NCBI GenBank assembly: GCA_018136815.1
Contig: CM030935.1
Span: forward strand, 4,506,159-4,570,158
DNA length: 64,000 nucleotides
Source: Isochrysis galbana
Lineage: Eukaryota > Haptophyta > Isochrysidales > Isochrysidaceae
Direction: 5' to 3'
Shown here: piece after piece, positions 11,053 to 20,456 of the stretch
How positions within the stretch are numbered: the first letter of the stretch is position 1
How the letters are laid out: each line of letters begins with the position of its first letter
Translations under genes and position numbers: made by a program
Notes under the pieces: generated by a model
The model's input: only the letters and a program-made list of their open reading frames with translations
Database searches by the model: none
Told to the model about the DNA's origin: nothing

Positions 11053-11796
11053 CTATTCGAATTTCTGGGGAGAGAAGATGGAACGCACTTGCGGGTTTGG
11101 ATGCGACCGCGACACGGCATCCCCGGGCAGCTCAACCAACCGAAGAAACGGCGCCTTGCCTTTTGGTTTGAGTAGAAACGATGTCTCTCCCATGGACATA
11201 GGCAGCGCCTTGCATTGTGCCAACGCAACATCGGCATGTTTCAGCGGCGGAGTCGTCTCCAAATCGGAACGTTCCGTGTCGGAGTCGACATGCTCCATCG
11301 TCGATGCCTGCGACATGAAGCTGGATGTTGAGGAGCGGGTTGTGGACGAACTCAACGGCCCGCGCTCAACGTCAATGGGAAAGGCGACGCTCGACAAGGC
11401 AGCGAACGTTGATTCGCCTTCCAAAGCGTCATCCTCCGAATGCCCATCGGGTGCGCTTGGTGGGCCGCAAGGGATCTTTGTGGTGCTGCCGCAAAGCAGG
11501 TTGTGGACCGGCAGATCCGTATGGATCTGAAGGCTGTTGCTGGCCGTGGACATCTTGCGCATCGGGGGCGGAGATGCGAACTGCGCCATGTTGAGGTAGA
11601 TTGTGGGGACGACGACGCGCTCGTCGTGCCAGAAGCCCATTAGGTTTAGCGAGACGTTACAGTGTCCCAAAGGCGGCAAGTCACAGAGCTCGGAGATGGA
11701 CGAGCCAGGGCCAAGAATCAACTGGTTTGCCTTGGAGCGAATAGAGAATGAAGTCATCCGCTGAGCAAACACACTTATCTGACAAGGCATGTGCAA
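11053..11796 (-). CDS. Overlapping 247-codon open frame downstream of the 193-aa frame, left copy
   Basis: The frame is open for about 740 bp and partly overlaps the preceding frame. Its first ATG-initiated stretch starts MPCQISVFAQ. The first part (LILGPGSS, LGHCNVSLNLMGFWHDERVV) looks protein-like; the second half is Ser/Thr-rich and looks disordered. Differences from the right copy that I could read (Lys/Gln, Ala/Thr, Arg/His, Pro/Ser, Phe/Ser, Leu/Pro and one silent change) are nearly all amino-acid changing, so there is little sign of constraint. It may be the continuation of the upstream frame by splicing or frameshift, or non-coding. Confidence 0.3.
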   Translation of the reverse strand: MHMPCQISVFAQRMTSFSIRSKANQLILGPGSSISELCDLPPLGHCNVSLNLMGFWHDERVVVPTIYLNMAQFASPPPMRKMSTASNSLQIHTDLPVHNLLCGSTTKIPCGPPSAPDGHSEDDALEGESTFAALSSVAFPIDVERGPLSSSTTRSSTSSFMSQASTMEHVDSDTERSDLETTPPLKHADVALAQCKALPMSMGETSFLLKPKGKAPFLRLVELPGDAVSRSHPNPQVRSIFSPQKFE

Positions 11797-12356
11797 GGTA
11801 TTGTCAGAAGCCGGCTGAGCCGCCAGTGGAACTCATACGAGGCTGAGCCGCCCTTGGGGGTGCAGCGGCACACCTTGGTGAGCAGTCGGGCGACGATGCC
11901 CTCGGCAACTTCTTCTTGGGTTGCATCACGCACGGGTGAGCAGAAATGGAGTTTGTGGGCATCGGCCACATGCTTCTCGACATTCTCCCTAGTCGCGGCA
12001 ATGAGGGCGTCGACAAGCGGCTTCTGCTCTGCGCTGATACCGATGACGCAGTAGTGGCCGTCGTCCTTCTGAACGATCTCGAGAACCGGGGTGGTGCTGA
12101 GCTCGAAATAGATCTCGCGTGACGGCTTCGTCGGTCGTGGCTCAACGTCCAGGCGACGGGCGACGGGCGGACACGACGAGCGCTCGGGCGCCTCGGGCAG
12201 CAGCGCGTCCTGCTTCGCGAAGAGCTGATACCAGATTCGCTGGCTGACGTTGGAAGCACCGAGTGAGCCGAGGCGGTGCGCTTCGATCTCGTGGGTGAAG
12301 TCGTCCTCGAGAACAGTCGCGTCGAGCAGCATGGACTGGCTCCGCACCGTGGGCAT
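11775..12356 (-). CDS. Unrecognised 193-aa protein, left copy
   Basis: I do not recognise this protein. It begins MPTVRSQSMLLDA and has a mixed alpha/beta composition with segments such as IYFELSTTPVLEIVQKDDGH and a helical stretch ENVEKHVADAHKLHF, ending in CTCLVR. No signal peptide or membrane segment is obvious. The leader just upstream is C/T-rich in the gene orientation and full of TCGC/CTCG repeats, like the leaders of the real genes in this window. The right-arm copy (16127-16708) has the same length; they differ at Leu/Pro and Cys/Arg positions plus one silent change. A second frame overlaps its 3' end, so an intron or frameshift may link them. It is either a duplicated host gene or a gene of an unknown mobile element. 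Confidence 0.5.
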   Translation of the reverse strand: MPTVRSQSMLLDATVLEDDFTHEIEAHRLGSLGASNVSQRIWYQLFAKQDALLPEAPERSSCPPVARRLDVEPRPTKPSREIYFELSTTPVLEIVQKDDGHYCVIGISAEQKPLVDALIAATRENVEKHVADAHKLHFCSPVRDATQEEVAEGIVARLLTKVCRCTPKGGSASYEFHWRLSRLLTIPCTCLVR

Positions 12357-12805
12357 CTCTTGTCTTGGTGGTTGAGGGAGAGCGAGAGAGGGGACGGGTG
12401 TGTGTGGATCGCGTCGGATCGGTCGGGAAGGCTGGCTCGCCTCGATCTCCGCCTCTCGTGGGAAAATCCCCTGCCCCCTCTCCCCCCCCCCTTTCGCGCC
12501 TCAAGTTTAGGTGGCCTCATCGTTGCGGGAAGCAGAGAGCGAGCGAGCGAGCCGGAAGAGTCACCCGGGTCTCTCTCCCCCCCCACAAGTGGATGAGATC
12601 GCCAGCTCGCCGACGAATCCCTTGGTGGCTGCGTAGGAACCTACTGCCTCCTACTGCCCACCATCACGGCGGGGGGTCTCTGGTTCTGATTCGGCGAACT
12701 CGACTGCCGCGCCACACGCGCCACCACCAGTGGACGCGAGTCGAAACGGAGGCGAACGTTCGCCGTCAGCCGCCAGCACTTTGATCCGTGATACAAATAT
12801 AAAGT

Positions 12806-12895
12806 GGCAACCTTTTTTTCAAGTGGGGGTCAATGGGGGATGGGGGCCTCGCGACCCCTCCCCTTCTTCCCATCGCTTGGCCCAGGCCACAGTTT
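12806..12895 (+). repeat. Fragment of the ~500-bp dispersed repeat (head end)
   Basis: It begins GGCAACCT and continues into GTGGGGGTCAATGGGGG and GGCCTCGCG, matching the heads of the copies at 20457, 28975 (reverse) and 39751. It sits 22 bp inside the left arm of the inverted duplication. The rest of the repeat is lost or diverged here. Confidence 0.7.
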
Positions 12896-13332
12896 CGATC
12901 CGCAACCACCCTCATTTCGATCGAATTTCGATTCGAAATTCCGAGGAGGTTGGAGCAAATTTCGAGCTTCGATGGGTCTAATTTCGGTCTTATTTCGATT
13001 CTTAACCCTAGTACCCTAGTATGTGCCTAAAAAGTGATTTGCCGGTGCTTGCTGCTTGCCTATCTGCCTATCGGCTGGGGCACTTTGGGAGCTTTTTTTT
13101 GCGGGGAGGCCTTCACATAGGCAGACTAGAATTCCCTAAGCAGGAAAGCATATGCATATGAAGATGATCTTACAATGCATTTTACATACACATACATGCT
13201 GCGAAAACGCCGAAATCACAAAAGTGGCCAAGAAAGATCCCCGAAGACCTAGTCCCCTTCTCCCTCCTGCGCCTCTGGGCTATCGGCTCTTACACTGACT
13301 TGTTGTGATGTCATTGTTTGTGGGTTTGGGAC

Positions 13333-13526
13333 CCTAGATGGGAAATACGAAATACGTATTTACCGTATTTGGCCAGAGGCCCAACATATATGTATTTGGC
13401 TGTATTTGAAGCGCGTCCTGGGTTGTAGGCCTCGAATGTATTTGAAATCTAATTGGCCGGAGGCCAAATACACATGTATTTCGTTGTATTTATTTGCAGG
13501 CCCCAGCACCGTATTTCCCATCCAGG
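13333..13526. mobile_element. MITE, hAT-like (copy A), with 8-bp target-site duplication
   Basis: The 194-bp element starts CCTAGATGGGAAATACG and ends CGTATTTCCCATCCAGG, forming terminal inverted repeats. The flanks are TTTGGGAC at 13325-13332 and again at 13527-13534, an exact 8-bp duplication. The interior is made of ATTTGGC/GCCAAAT repeats and the segment GCGCGTCCTGGGTTGTAGG shared with copies B (22455-22653) and C (about 15330-15531). An 8-bp duplication is characteristic of hAT transposition. No coding capacity. Confidence 0.88.
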
Positions 13527-13960
13527 TTTGGGACGTCGGGCGGTGTGGAAATTGCGCGACGTGCGGGCCCCTGTCGAGGAATCTATTGGCATTTAGGCGA
13601 CATTGAAGATGGTAGTATGCGCCGGCGCCGTCATTGCACGCCAAGCATCTGAACTGGGAGCGTTTGGGGTTTGGCGTTTGCGTGTTTGCGTTTGGGCACC
13701 TTGTTACGGATGGCCCTCCGCCCTCGTCTACTGTCATCTTTACTTCCTACCTAAGTCCAGCAAGGCCCTGCTGCCTGGGGAGCGAGCTTTTGTCTTTACC
13801 ATTGAGAGTGAGAGTGAGAGGCCCTTACTTAGCTAGGGAGCCTGCCCGAGCGATCCTCGGCAGAATAAGCGACGGCGCCCGGGGAACCATGAACCATAAC
13901 TTGAGAGGGCATCCCCCCGGGCGAGCGCTTTGACGAATTGGCATGACCCATAGGGTCTAA

Positions 13961-14978
13961 AAAAAAAAGAAGAACTGAAGATTCAGGGCTACACACCTAT
14001 CGCTACTCGGTCTCTAACTCCCCATAGCGGACATCGCCCTTTTCATCCCCTCCCTCCGTTTCCTCCCCTTCCCCCCCTCGTTCCTTTATCTTCGGTGTCG
14101 GGGGTGCGGCCCTGGTACACTACCATGGGCCCGGTTACGGACGCGTGTTCAGGGCAGGCCTATTGTACATTTCACTTGTGGCACTTCTCTCTCGTTCGTC
14201 CTTATGGTGCTCACGTGACTTGGAGAGTGTTTTGGATTTGTGTTTAGCTCCATCTGAGCTCGATTTCTGCGTTGTTTGGTTAGTGGTTTGCTTGATTTGG
14301 CTCCGAGCCCGCCTCCGAGGCGTTTTTTACCATATATTCTACCCCTAGCCGTGAGGCTAGCGCCAGCAGTTCCGCGCTGGGAATGGGGTTGCCTTTGCTA
14401 TCCGATTCGTACAGGGGTCGCAACGCGCTCAAGTCGATTCTCTTTTTGGGTTGTCGTCCCAAGCCTGCTTGGGCGGTCCTCGATGAGTCCGTCGAGTTCG
14501 CGAAGATGAAGGCGCAGCATAGTTTCGTAAATCTTTCTATGATGCGAATTAGCACCGATTCTTCCGAGAAGACGGCATTGTCGTAATGTATTCTGGAGAA
14601 GTCCGTGATGATGTATCTCCATGCTTGCAGGCATAGTATGGGAAGTGCTTTGGGGCACGTGCCATCGGGGCAAAGGAAGAGTCTTCCGATTGCCATTTCC
14701 TCCCTCGTCGTATCGAATCGTCGAGGGTGTCTTGCTATCGCATCTAGAGCGTCGAAGATGTTCGTTAAACGCGAACATTCCCCCAAGTGGGTGGAGGTCT
14801 CGTCCGCTTCCTTGCAGAAACGGCATGCTGTGCTTTCTCGGTCCGCGAATCTGTTTGCCGTGGCGATGCGCCTGTGCGTGATGTGCTTGTAGTGGAGGTG
14901 CGTGTCTCTCGCCGTAAGCATGGGCGAGGTGTATATGTCAGCGAGGTGCGCCCATACGTTGTCTGGTAGCCGAAGTCT
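13961..14978 (-). mobile_element. 5'-truncated LINE (non-LTR retrotransposon) insertion with 19-bp target-site duplication
   Basis: The same 19 bp, CATGACCCATAGGGTCTAA, flank the element at 13942-13960 and 14979-14997. On the minus strand the insert opens inside a reverse-transcriptase C-terminal region and ends with GAATCTTCAGTTCTTC and a T-run next to the duplication, as expected from target-primed reverse transcription. The coding part (14978 to stop at 14280) contains YTSPMLTARDTHLHYKHITH and a CCHC-like zf-RVT motif CRFCKEADETSTHLGEC. About 320 bp of 3' UTR follow. The ATG at 14981 lies in the target duplication and is fortuitous. Confidence 0.9.
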
Positions 14979-15057
14979 CATGACCCATAGGGTCTAAGTG
15001 AGGGCAATGAGGAAGGGGCGAAGCCGGCGGCAGCGGCAGGCGCGGCGAAGGAGACGA

Positions 15058-15284
15058 CTTTGGAGACGCTGACGGAGTACGAGAGCAGGCCCAAGCGGGC
15101 CTGGGAGTGCGGCTCGCGACCCGAGCCCACTGGGGGACTGGGGGTCTGGGTGGTTGTGTTGATTGCCCTGCTCACTGCTCACTGCTCATGCCAGAAGGCA
15201 GAGCATGGGGTTGACCGACAGGCCCCCCGGAGGGGAATTGGTGCGCTTGAGAGGGGGGACGCGAGGCGCCCCCCCATGCTGAAC
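15058..15284 (-). repeat. Diverged copy of the ~500-bp dispersed repeat
   Basis: It shares GGCCTGGGAGTGCGGCTCGC, the GGGGTTGACCGAC region and the end GGGGGGACGCGAGG with the full copy at 28480-28975, in the same orientation. It is internally shortened. With the fragment at 12806 it forms an outward-facing inverted pair enclosing most of the spacer. Confidence 0.7.
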
Positions 15285-15329
15285 TAAGTATAAATTTAGT
15301 TGATGCTGGGGCATGCAAATGACGGATAT

Positions 15330-15531
15330 ATTTTTGATATTTGGCCTAACTAAGGCCTAGGCCTACGGCCAAATACATTGCAAAAACATTCGAGGCCTCG
15401 TACAACCCACAACCCACGCGCTTCAAATGTAGCAATAGTACATAGTAGTAATACATATGCATATGCATTTGGTCTCTACTCTCTTTGGCCAAATACGATA
15501 AATATCATGTATTTCCCATTTCCTATCTAGG
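15330..15531. mobile_element. MITE, hAT-like (copy C), diverged
   Basis: In reverse orientation it carries ACATTCGAGGCCT, ACGCGCTTCAAAT and the terminal ATTTCCCATTTCCTATCTAGG that correspond to copies A and B. The distal end has no clear CCTAGATGGG terminus, so the left boundary is approximate and no target duplication is visible. A G/C homopolymer run (about 15571-15598) follows. Confidence 0.65.
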
Positions 15532-16126
15532 AGTAGGAGGCCACCTGGGTGCTGGGTGCCGCGCGTTTGGGGGGGGGCTGGGGGGGGGGGGGGGGGGGAC
15601 CCATCAGCCATCCGCACTTGCACCTTCCAGAGTAGCAGAGCAAGAAGCCCAACAGGGGAGCAGCCAACAATCACTTTATATTCACTAGTAGTACTAACAA
15701 AGTGCTGGCGGCTGACGGCGAACGTTCGCCTCCGTTTCGACTCGCGTCCACTGGTGGTGGCGCGTGTGGCGCGGCAGTCGAGTTCGCCGAATCAGAACCA
15801 GAGACCCCCCGCCGTGATGGTGGGCAGTAGGAGGCAGTAGGTTCCTACGCAGCCACCAAGGGATTCGTCGGCGAGCTGGCGATCTCATCCACTTGTGGGG
15901 GGGGAGAGAGACCCGGGTGACTCTTCCGGCTCGCTCGCTCGCTCTCTGCTTCCCGCAACGATGAGGCCACCTAAACTTGAGGCGCGAAAGGGGGGGGGAG
16001 AGAGGGGGGCAGGGGATTTTCCCACGAGAGGCGGAGATCGAGGCGAGCCAGCCTTCCCGACCGATCCGACGCGATCCACACACACCCGTCCCCTCTCTCG
16101 CTCTCCCTCAACCACCAAGACAAGAG

Positions 16127-16708
16127 ATGCCCACGGTGCGGAGCCAGTCCATGCTGCTCGACGCGACTGTTCCCGAGGACGACTTCACCCACGAGATCGA
16201 AGCGCACCGCCTCGGCTCACTCGGTGCTTCCAACGTCAGCCAGCGAATCTGGTATCAGCTCTTCGCGAAGCAGGACGCGCTGCTGCCCGAGGCGCCCGAG
16301 CGCTCGTCGTGTCCGCCCGTCGCCCGTCGCCTGGACGTTGAGCCACGACCGACGAAGCCGTCACGCGAGATCTATTTCGAGCTCAGCACCACCCCGGTTC
16401 TCGAGATCGTTCAGAAGGACGACGGCCACTACTGCGTCATCGGTATCAGCGCAGAGCAGAAGCCGCTTGTCGACGCCCTCATTGCCGCGACTAGGGAGAA
16501 TGTCGAGAAGCATGTGGCCGATGCGCACAAACTCCATTTCCGCTCACCCGTGCGTGATGCAACCCAAGAAGAAGTTGCCGAGGGCATCGTCGCCCGACTG
16601 CTCACCAAGGTGTGCCGCTGCACCCCCAAGGGCGGCTCAGCCTCGTATGAGTTCCACTGGCGGCTCAGCCGGCTTCTGACAATACCTTGCACATGCCTTG
16701 TCAGATAA
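16127..16708 (+). CDS. Unrecognised 193-aa protein, right copy
   Basis: Second copy of the 11775-12356 frame, intact and of equal length. Its ATG follows CAAGACAAGAG after a C/T-rich leader. Compared with the left copy it has Pro for Leu in the ATV-EDD segment and Arg for Cys in KLHF-SPV. No function can be assigned. The presence of two intact copies shows the duplication is recent and does not by itself prove selection. Confidence 0.5.
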   Translation: MPTVRSQSMLLDATVPEDDFTHEIEAHRLGSLGASNVSQRIWYQLFAKQDALLPEAPERSSCPPVARRLDVEPRPTKPSREIYFELSTTPVLEIVQKDDGHYCVIGISAEQKPLVDALIAATRENVEKHVADAHKLHFRSPVRDATQEEVAEGIVARLLTKVCRCTPKGGSASYEFHWRLSRLLTIPCTCLVR

Positions 16709-17430
16709 GTGTGTTTGCTCAGCGGATGACTTCATTCTCTATTCGCTCCCAGACAAACCAGTTGATTCTTGGCCCTGGCTCGTCCATCTCCGAGCTCTGT
16801 GACTTGCCGCCTTTGGGACACTGTAACGTCTCGCTAAACCTAATGGGCTTCTGGCACGACGAGCGCGTCGTCGTCCCCACAATCTACCTCAACATGGCGC
16901 AGTTCGCATCTCCGCCCCCGATGCACAAGATGTCCACGGCCAGCAACAGCCTTCAGATCCATACGGATCTGCCGGTCCACAACCTGCTTTGCGGCAGCAC
17001 CACAAAGATCCCTTGCGGCCCATCAAGCGCACCCGATGGGCATTCGGAGGATGACGCTTTGGAAGGCGAATCAACGTTCGCTGCCTTGTCGAGCGTCGCC
17101 TTTCCCATTGACGTTGAGCGCGGGCCGTTGAGTTCGTCCACAACCCGCTCCTCAACATCCAGCTTCATGTCGCAGGCATCGACGATGGAGCATGTCGACT
17201 CCGACACGGAACGTTCCGATTTGGAGACGACTCCGCCGCTGAAACATGCCGATGTTGCGTTGGCACAATGCAAGGCGCTGCCTATGTCCATGGGAGAGAC
17301 ATCGTCTCCACTCAAACCAAAAGGCAAGGCGCCGTTTCTTCGGTTGGTTGAGCTGCCCGGGGACGCCGTGTCGCGGTCGCATCCAAACCCGCAAGTGCGT
17401 TCCATCTTCTCTCCCCAGAAATTCGAATAG
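16687..17430 (+). CDS. Overlapping 247-codon open frame, right copy
   Basis: Counterpart of 11053-11796. It overlaps the 3' end of the 193-aa frame by about 20 bp in another phase. No GT...AG pair of realistic intron length cleanly joins the two. Whether it is translated is unknown. Confidence 0.3.
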   Translation: MHMPCQISVFAQRMTSFSIRSQTNQLILGPGSSISELCDLPPLGHCNVSLNLMGFWHDERVVVPTIYLNMAQFASPPPMHKMSTASNSLQIHTDLPVHNLLCGSTTKIPCGPSSAPDGHSEDDALEGESTFAALSSVAFPIDVERGPLSSSTTRSSTSSFMSQASTMEHVDSDTERSDLETTPPLKHADVALAQCKALPMSMGETSSPLKPKGKAPFLRLVELPGDAVSRSHPNPQVRSIFSPQKFE

Positions 17431-17881
17431 ATGGCCCCCGCACTGTGGTGGCGACAAAAGAGGTAGATAGACAGCGGGCCATGTAGCATTCGGCGGCCAA
17501 GAGCTGCGTGCGTCCCCTGGACGATTGGTACCCCACCCAAGTGCTCTATGCGCCATACCCATCGTCACCTCGCCTTACCCATCATTCTCATCTATAGTCG
17601 ATAGATCTTGTCCAACTCAGCGCGCGTTGGTGATCGCCGGCGATCTTGGTGCATATTCATCTGCACCATCTATGCTTTTGCAAGAACGCTTCGAACTCTA
17701 CTCGCCAACTTGTTTTTGCAGCAATTTGCAGCCGTGGAGTTTGAGGACTAGTATATTATCTACCGATGGTGCAAATACAAATACAAATAGCAAATAGATG
17801 TTGTTGCGATTTTAAACCAAAGCCAAAGCAATGGCCCTAAAACAAAACGATGGCGACATCTCAATCGAGGTCCGTCCCACG

Positions 17882-17883
<2 letters not shown>

Positions 17884-17979
<96 letters not shown>

Positions 17980-18030
17980 CACACAACACACAAAACACAC
18001 AAAACACACAAAACACACGAACACACGAAC
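17884..18030. repeat. (CA)n microsatellite
   Basis: A pure (CA)n run of about 95 bp is followed by degenerate AACACAC units. A diverged pair of 86-bp direct repeats follows at about 18132-18290 (each starting AATCTAGCTGCCAGTAGG). Confidence 0.95.
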
Positions 18031-18131
18031 TTTCACACCCACTCTGCCCTAAAGATAGGTTTGACGACAACCGGGAACCGGGGTCCCATCTACCACTTAG
18101 CACTAGCATCGAGAATAGTCTATAAGTCTAT

Positions 18132-18290
18132 AATCTAGCTGCCAGTAGGTAGGGGCGCAAGGTGGAGGCACCCACCGTCGCCATAGGTTTTCATGGGGAG
18201 AGAGGATAGATAAAGATAATCTAGCTGCCAGTAGGTAGGGGCGCAAGGCGGAGGCATCCACCGTCGCCATAGGTTTTCGTGGGGAGAGTG
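18132..18290. repeat. Tandem pair of ~86-bp repeats
   Basis: Two units begin AATCTAGCTGCCAGTAGG at 18132 and 18218 and share GGGGCGCAAGG and CCACCGTCGCCATAGG. They differ by a few substitutions. Nothing coding is seen between the inverted-duplication arm and the glycosyltransferase. Confidence 0.85.
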
Positions 18291-18499
18291 GAGGGTCGCG
18301 GGAGGAGTGGGGAACAGTGGGAGGGGGGGGGGGTCTCGGGAATCCTTGGGCACTCCAGGGGAGATGGAAAATATTCGTTAAAAATGCGTGTAGATTAGTT
18401 CCCCATTAGACTGGAGGGAAGGACGCTGTCAGCTGTGAAGAACACTTACGGCAAGGCGACGGCGCCTCTCGTCCGCTCGGCGTCCCCCCCTCCCCCCTC

Positions 18500-18632
<133 letters not shown>

Positions 18633-18716
18633 AGCCGTTTGTCCGTCCCTCCCTCGTTCTCTCTCGAGTGCACCCCCGCCATCGCGCTCTCTGCAGCTGG
18701 TAAGGCAGCCAGGTCA

Positions 18717-20342
18717 ATGGCCGGTGCCATGGCTGGGAAGCTCACGCTCGCCCTCGCACAGCAGCTGCCTGCGGTGGGCCATCCAGCACGCCAGCTCACT
18801 GAGCCGCCGTACGCCCCCGTGCGGCCTGCCTTGGAGTATCCACCGCCCGAGCTCAGGCGCGAGTACGAGTGGGCGGTGCGGCAGCCACGCGCGACAGAGC
18901 TGGGCTGTTGGCGCAACCGGCAGGTGCTGCGCGATCTCGATGAATCGGTCACCGTGTTCGAAACACTCTCCTTCGAGGCCTGCGTCTCACACTGCGAGGT
19001 ACGAGGCACGCTCTTCGCAGGGGTCGCTCGGAAGAGAGAATGCTGGTGTGGTGATGCGCCGATGAACTATGGGCGAGCCAACCATTCTGAGTGCAGCGCC
19101 ATGGTGAGGGTCCCTGGCTACACGTTGCTTCGTACTGGCGTGCGCCGTGCACGCGTCGCGACCTCGCCCTTTGCCTTGACCAGCATGTGTGCAGCCGCAT
19201 TCTCGTGCACGGAGCTCTTCACTGCTGTGGCCAACGATTATGCGTCGCGCCATCGACTCGATTTTTTCTTGGCCACCACATCAATTGAGCCAACACTGAA
19301 ACCGGCTTTCGCCAAGCTTGGTCAAGTGTACAGGCTGCTTCGGATGGGCTACGAGTGGATCTGGTGGATCGATTGCGACACGATCATTCTGCAGCCCGAG
19401 CTGAGCCCCTTGGACATCCTTTCTGCCTTTACGGACCCGTCCAAAAGTGGGACACCGTTCTCATTGCGGAGCTCGGGAGTTGCGCGGCCGGGAACGAGGG
19501 ATAGGAGTGCCTCGTCCACCGATCCTCCTGCAGCGTCCTTGGTGATGGGTTGGGAAGTGTGGGGCTGGGTGGAGCAGTCACACCCACTGAACACTGGCTC
19601 CTTCTTCCTGCGTGGCTCCGCGGAGGGCGACTCAGCACGCCTGATGCGAGAGTGGTCTAGTCACTCCTTGAAATTCGTGCATCACATGCTTTGGGAGCAG
19701 CAAGGGCTCTTCGACATGCTCCGGGAGGAAAAGGTTCCCGGTCGGTCGCAAGCTGCTCGCTGGTTGCGCAACGGGAGCATTCTCGCCTTTGGCAACCCTT
19801 CATTTAACACGCTGCTTTGCCCCACCTCACGCACCGTCGATATAGCACCTGTGCTCCTTCATCTGACGCGTGGCGAAACTGCCATCGGTCGGTGCGCTGG
19901 GGAGTCGCTGCCGGGGTGGTTGACCAGGGTTTACAATGCGTTCAAAACGCAGGCATGGAAGGGTGTCCTCCTAGCCCGCGTATTGATGAATGGCCTGCAG
20001 GAGGTTCGCGACGAGTGTTGTACCGGCCACAAATTTGAGCGTAAGCTCTTTCGGAAACATTGGGGTGGCAGTATCGCCGACGTATCATCCACTGATCGCT
20101 ATCCACTTCGGCTAGGCGTCCGGGACTCTGTTGGTTCTCAGAGCGTGAGAGCCATTGCCGCTCGCCTCTCCGTGTGTGGCACTCCGGGGCATAACGCATC
20201 GCTTCTGCCCAACGTTGCGTGCAACTCGAAAACCCCGTGGATGCGAAATTGGCTGCACGAGAAAGACATGTTGCGAGCAAGGGCTAGGGGGCGGGGCAGG
20301 AAGAGGGGTCGCGGAAGAGGACGGCGCTCGTCGCGGGGCTAG
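18717..20342 (+). CDS. WSC-domain glycosyltransferase (GT34-like)
   Basis: Single-exon gene, 541 aa. Residues about 61-130 form a WSC domain (ELGCWRNR..., six or more Cys, RKRECWCGDAPMNYG), a carbohydrate-binding module of fungal, algal and protist surface proteins. The rest resembles the GMA12/MNN10 (GT34) galactosyl/xylosyltransferase family: YEWIWWIDCDTIIL supplies the Asp-x-Asp metal/nucleotide-sugar site (D219, D221), followed by HPLNTGSFFLRGS and a WEQQGLFDML block, typical of that fold. It probably adds sugars to a cell-surface polysaccharide or glycoprotein in the Golgi or ER. No strong N-terminal anchor is seen. The C-terminus is an Arg/Gly tail. The start at 18717 follows the CA tract; a second ATG four codons on is equally possible. 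Acceptor and donor sugars are unknown. Confidence 0.85.
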   Translation: MAGAMAGKLTLALAQQLPAVGHPARQLTEPPYAPVRPALEYPPPELRREYEWAVRQPRATELGCWRNRQVLRDLDESVTVFETLSFEACVSHCEVRGTLFAGVARKRECWCGDAPMNYGRANHSECSAMVRVPGYTLLRTGVRRARVATSPFALTSMCAAAFSCTELFTAVANDYASRHRLDFFLATTSIEPTLKPAFAKLGQVYRLLRMGYEWIWWIDCDTIILQPELSPLDILSAFTDPSKSGTPFSLRSSGVARPGTRDRSASSTDPPAASLVMGWEVWGWVEQSHPLNTGSFFLRGSAEGDSARLMREWSSHSLKFVHHMLWEQQGLFDMLREEKVPGRSQAARWLRNGSILAFGNPSFNTLLCPTSRTVDIAPVLLHLTRGETAIGRCAGESLPGWLTRVYNAFKTQAWKGVLLARVLMNGLQEVRDECCTGHKFERKLFRKHWGGSIADVSSTDRYPLRLGVRDSVGSQSVRAIAARLSVCGTPGHNASLLPNVACNSKTPWMRNWLHEKDMLRARARGRGRKRGRGRGRRSSRG

Positions 20343-20456
20343 ATCACCCTACTGTGAGCGAGCTCGCGGATGCACGTGCGCGCACACGTGACGTCAGTGG
20401 TTCGTGATAGGTGGATCTAGCGCACAAATTTCAGTTAAATTTCAGTCACACTAGGT

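Larger units (their letters stand above)
10749..12783 (-). repeat. Left arm of a 2.04-kb inverted duplication
   Basis: The reverse complement matches 15698-17744 almost base for base, with scattered substitutions and a few indels near the outer end. The match starts and stops sharply: the inner end is CAAAGTGCTGGCGG in the shared orientation and the outer end is GGAGTTTGA. It carries the same two open frames and the same leader as the right arm. About 2.9 kb separate the arms. Confidence 0.95.
15698..17744 (+). repeat. Right arm of the 2.04-kb inverted duplication
   Basis: It is the inverted counterpart of 10749-12783. The arm runs from CAAAGTGCTGGCGG to GCCGTGGAGTTTGA. It is slightly longer than the left arm because of small indels around 17700-17735. 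The C/G runs in the leader differ in length between arms. Confidence 0.95.
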
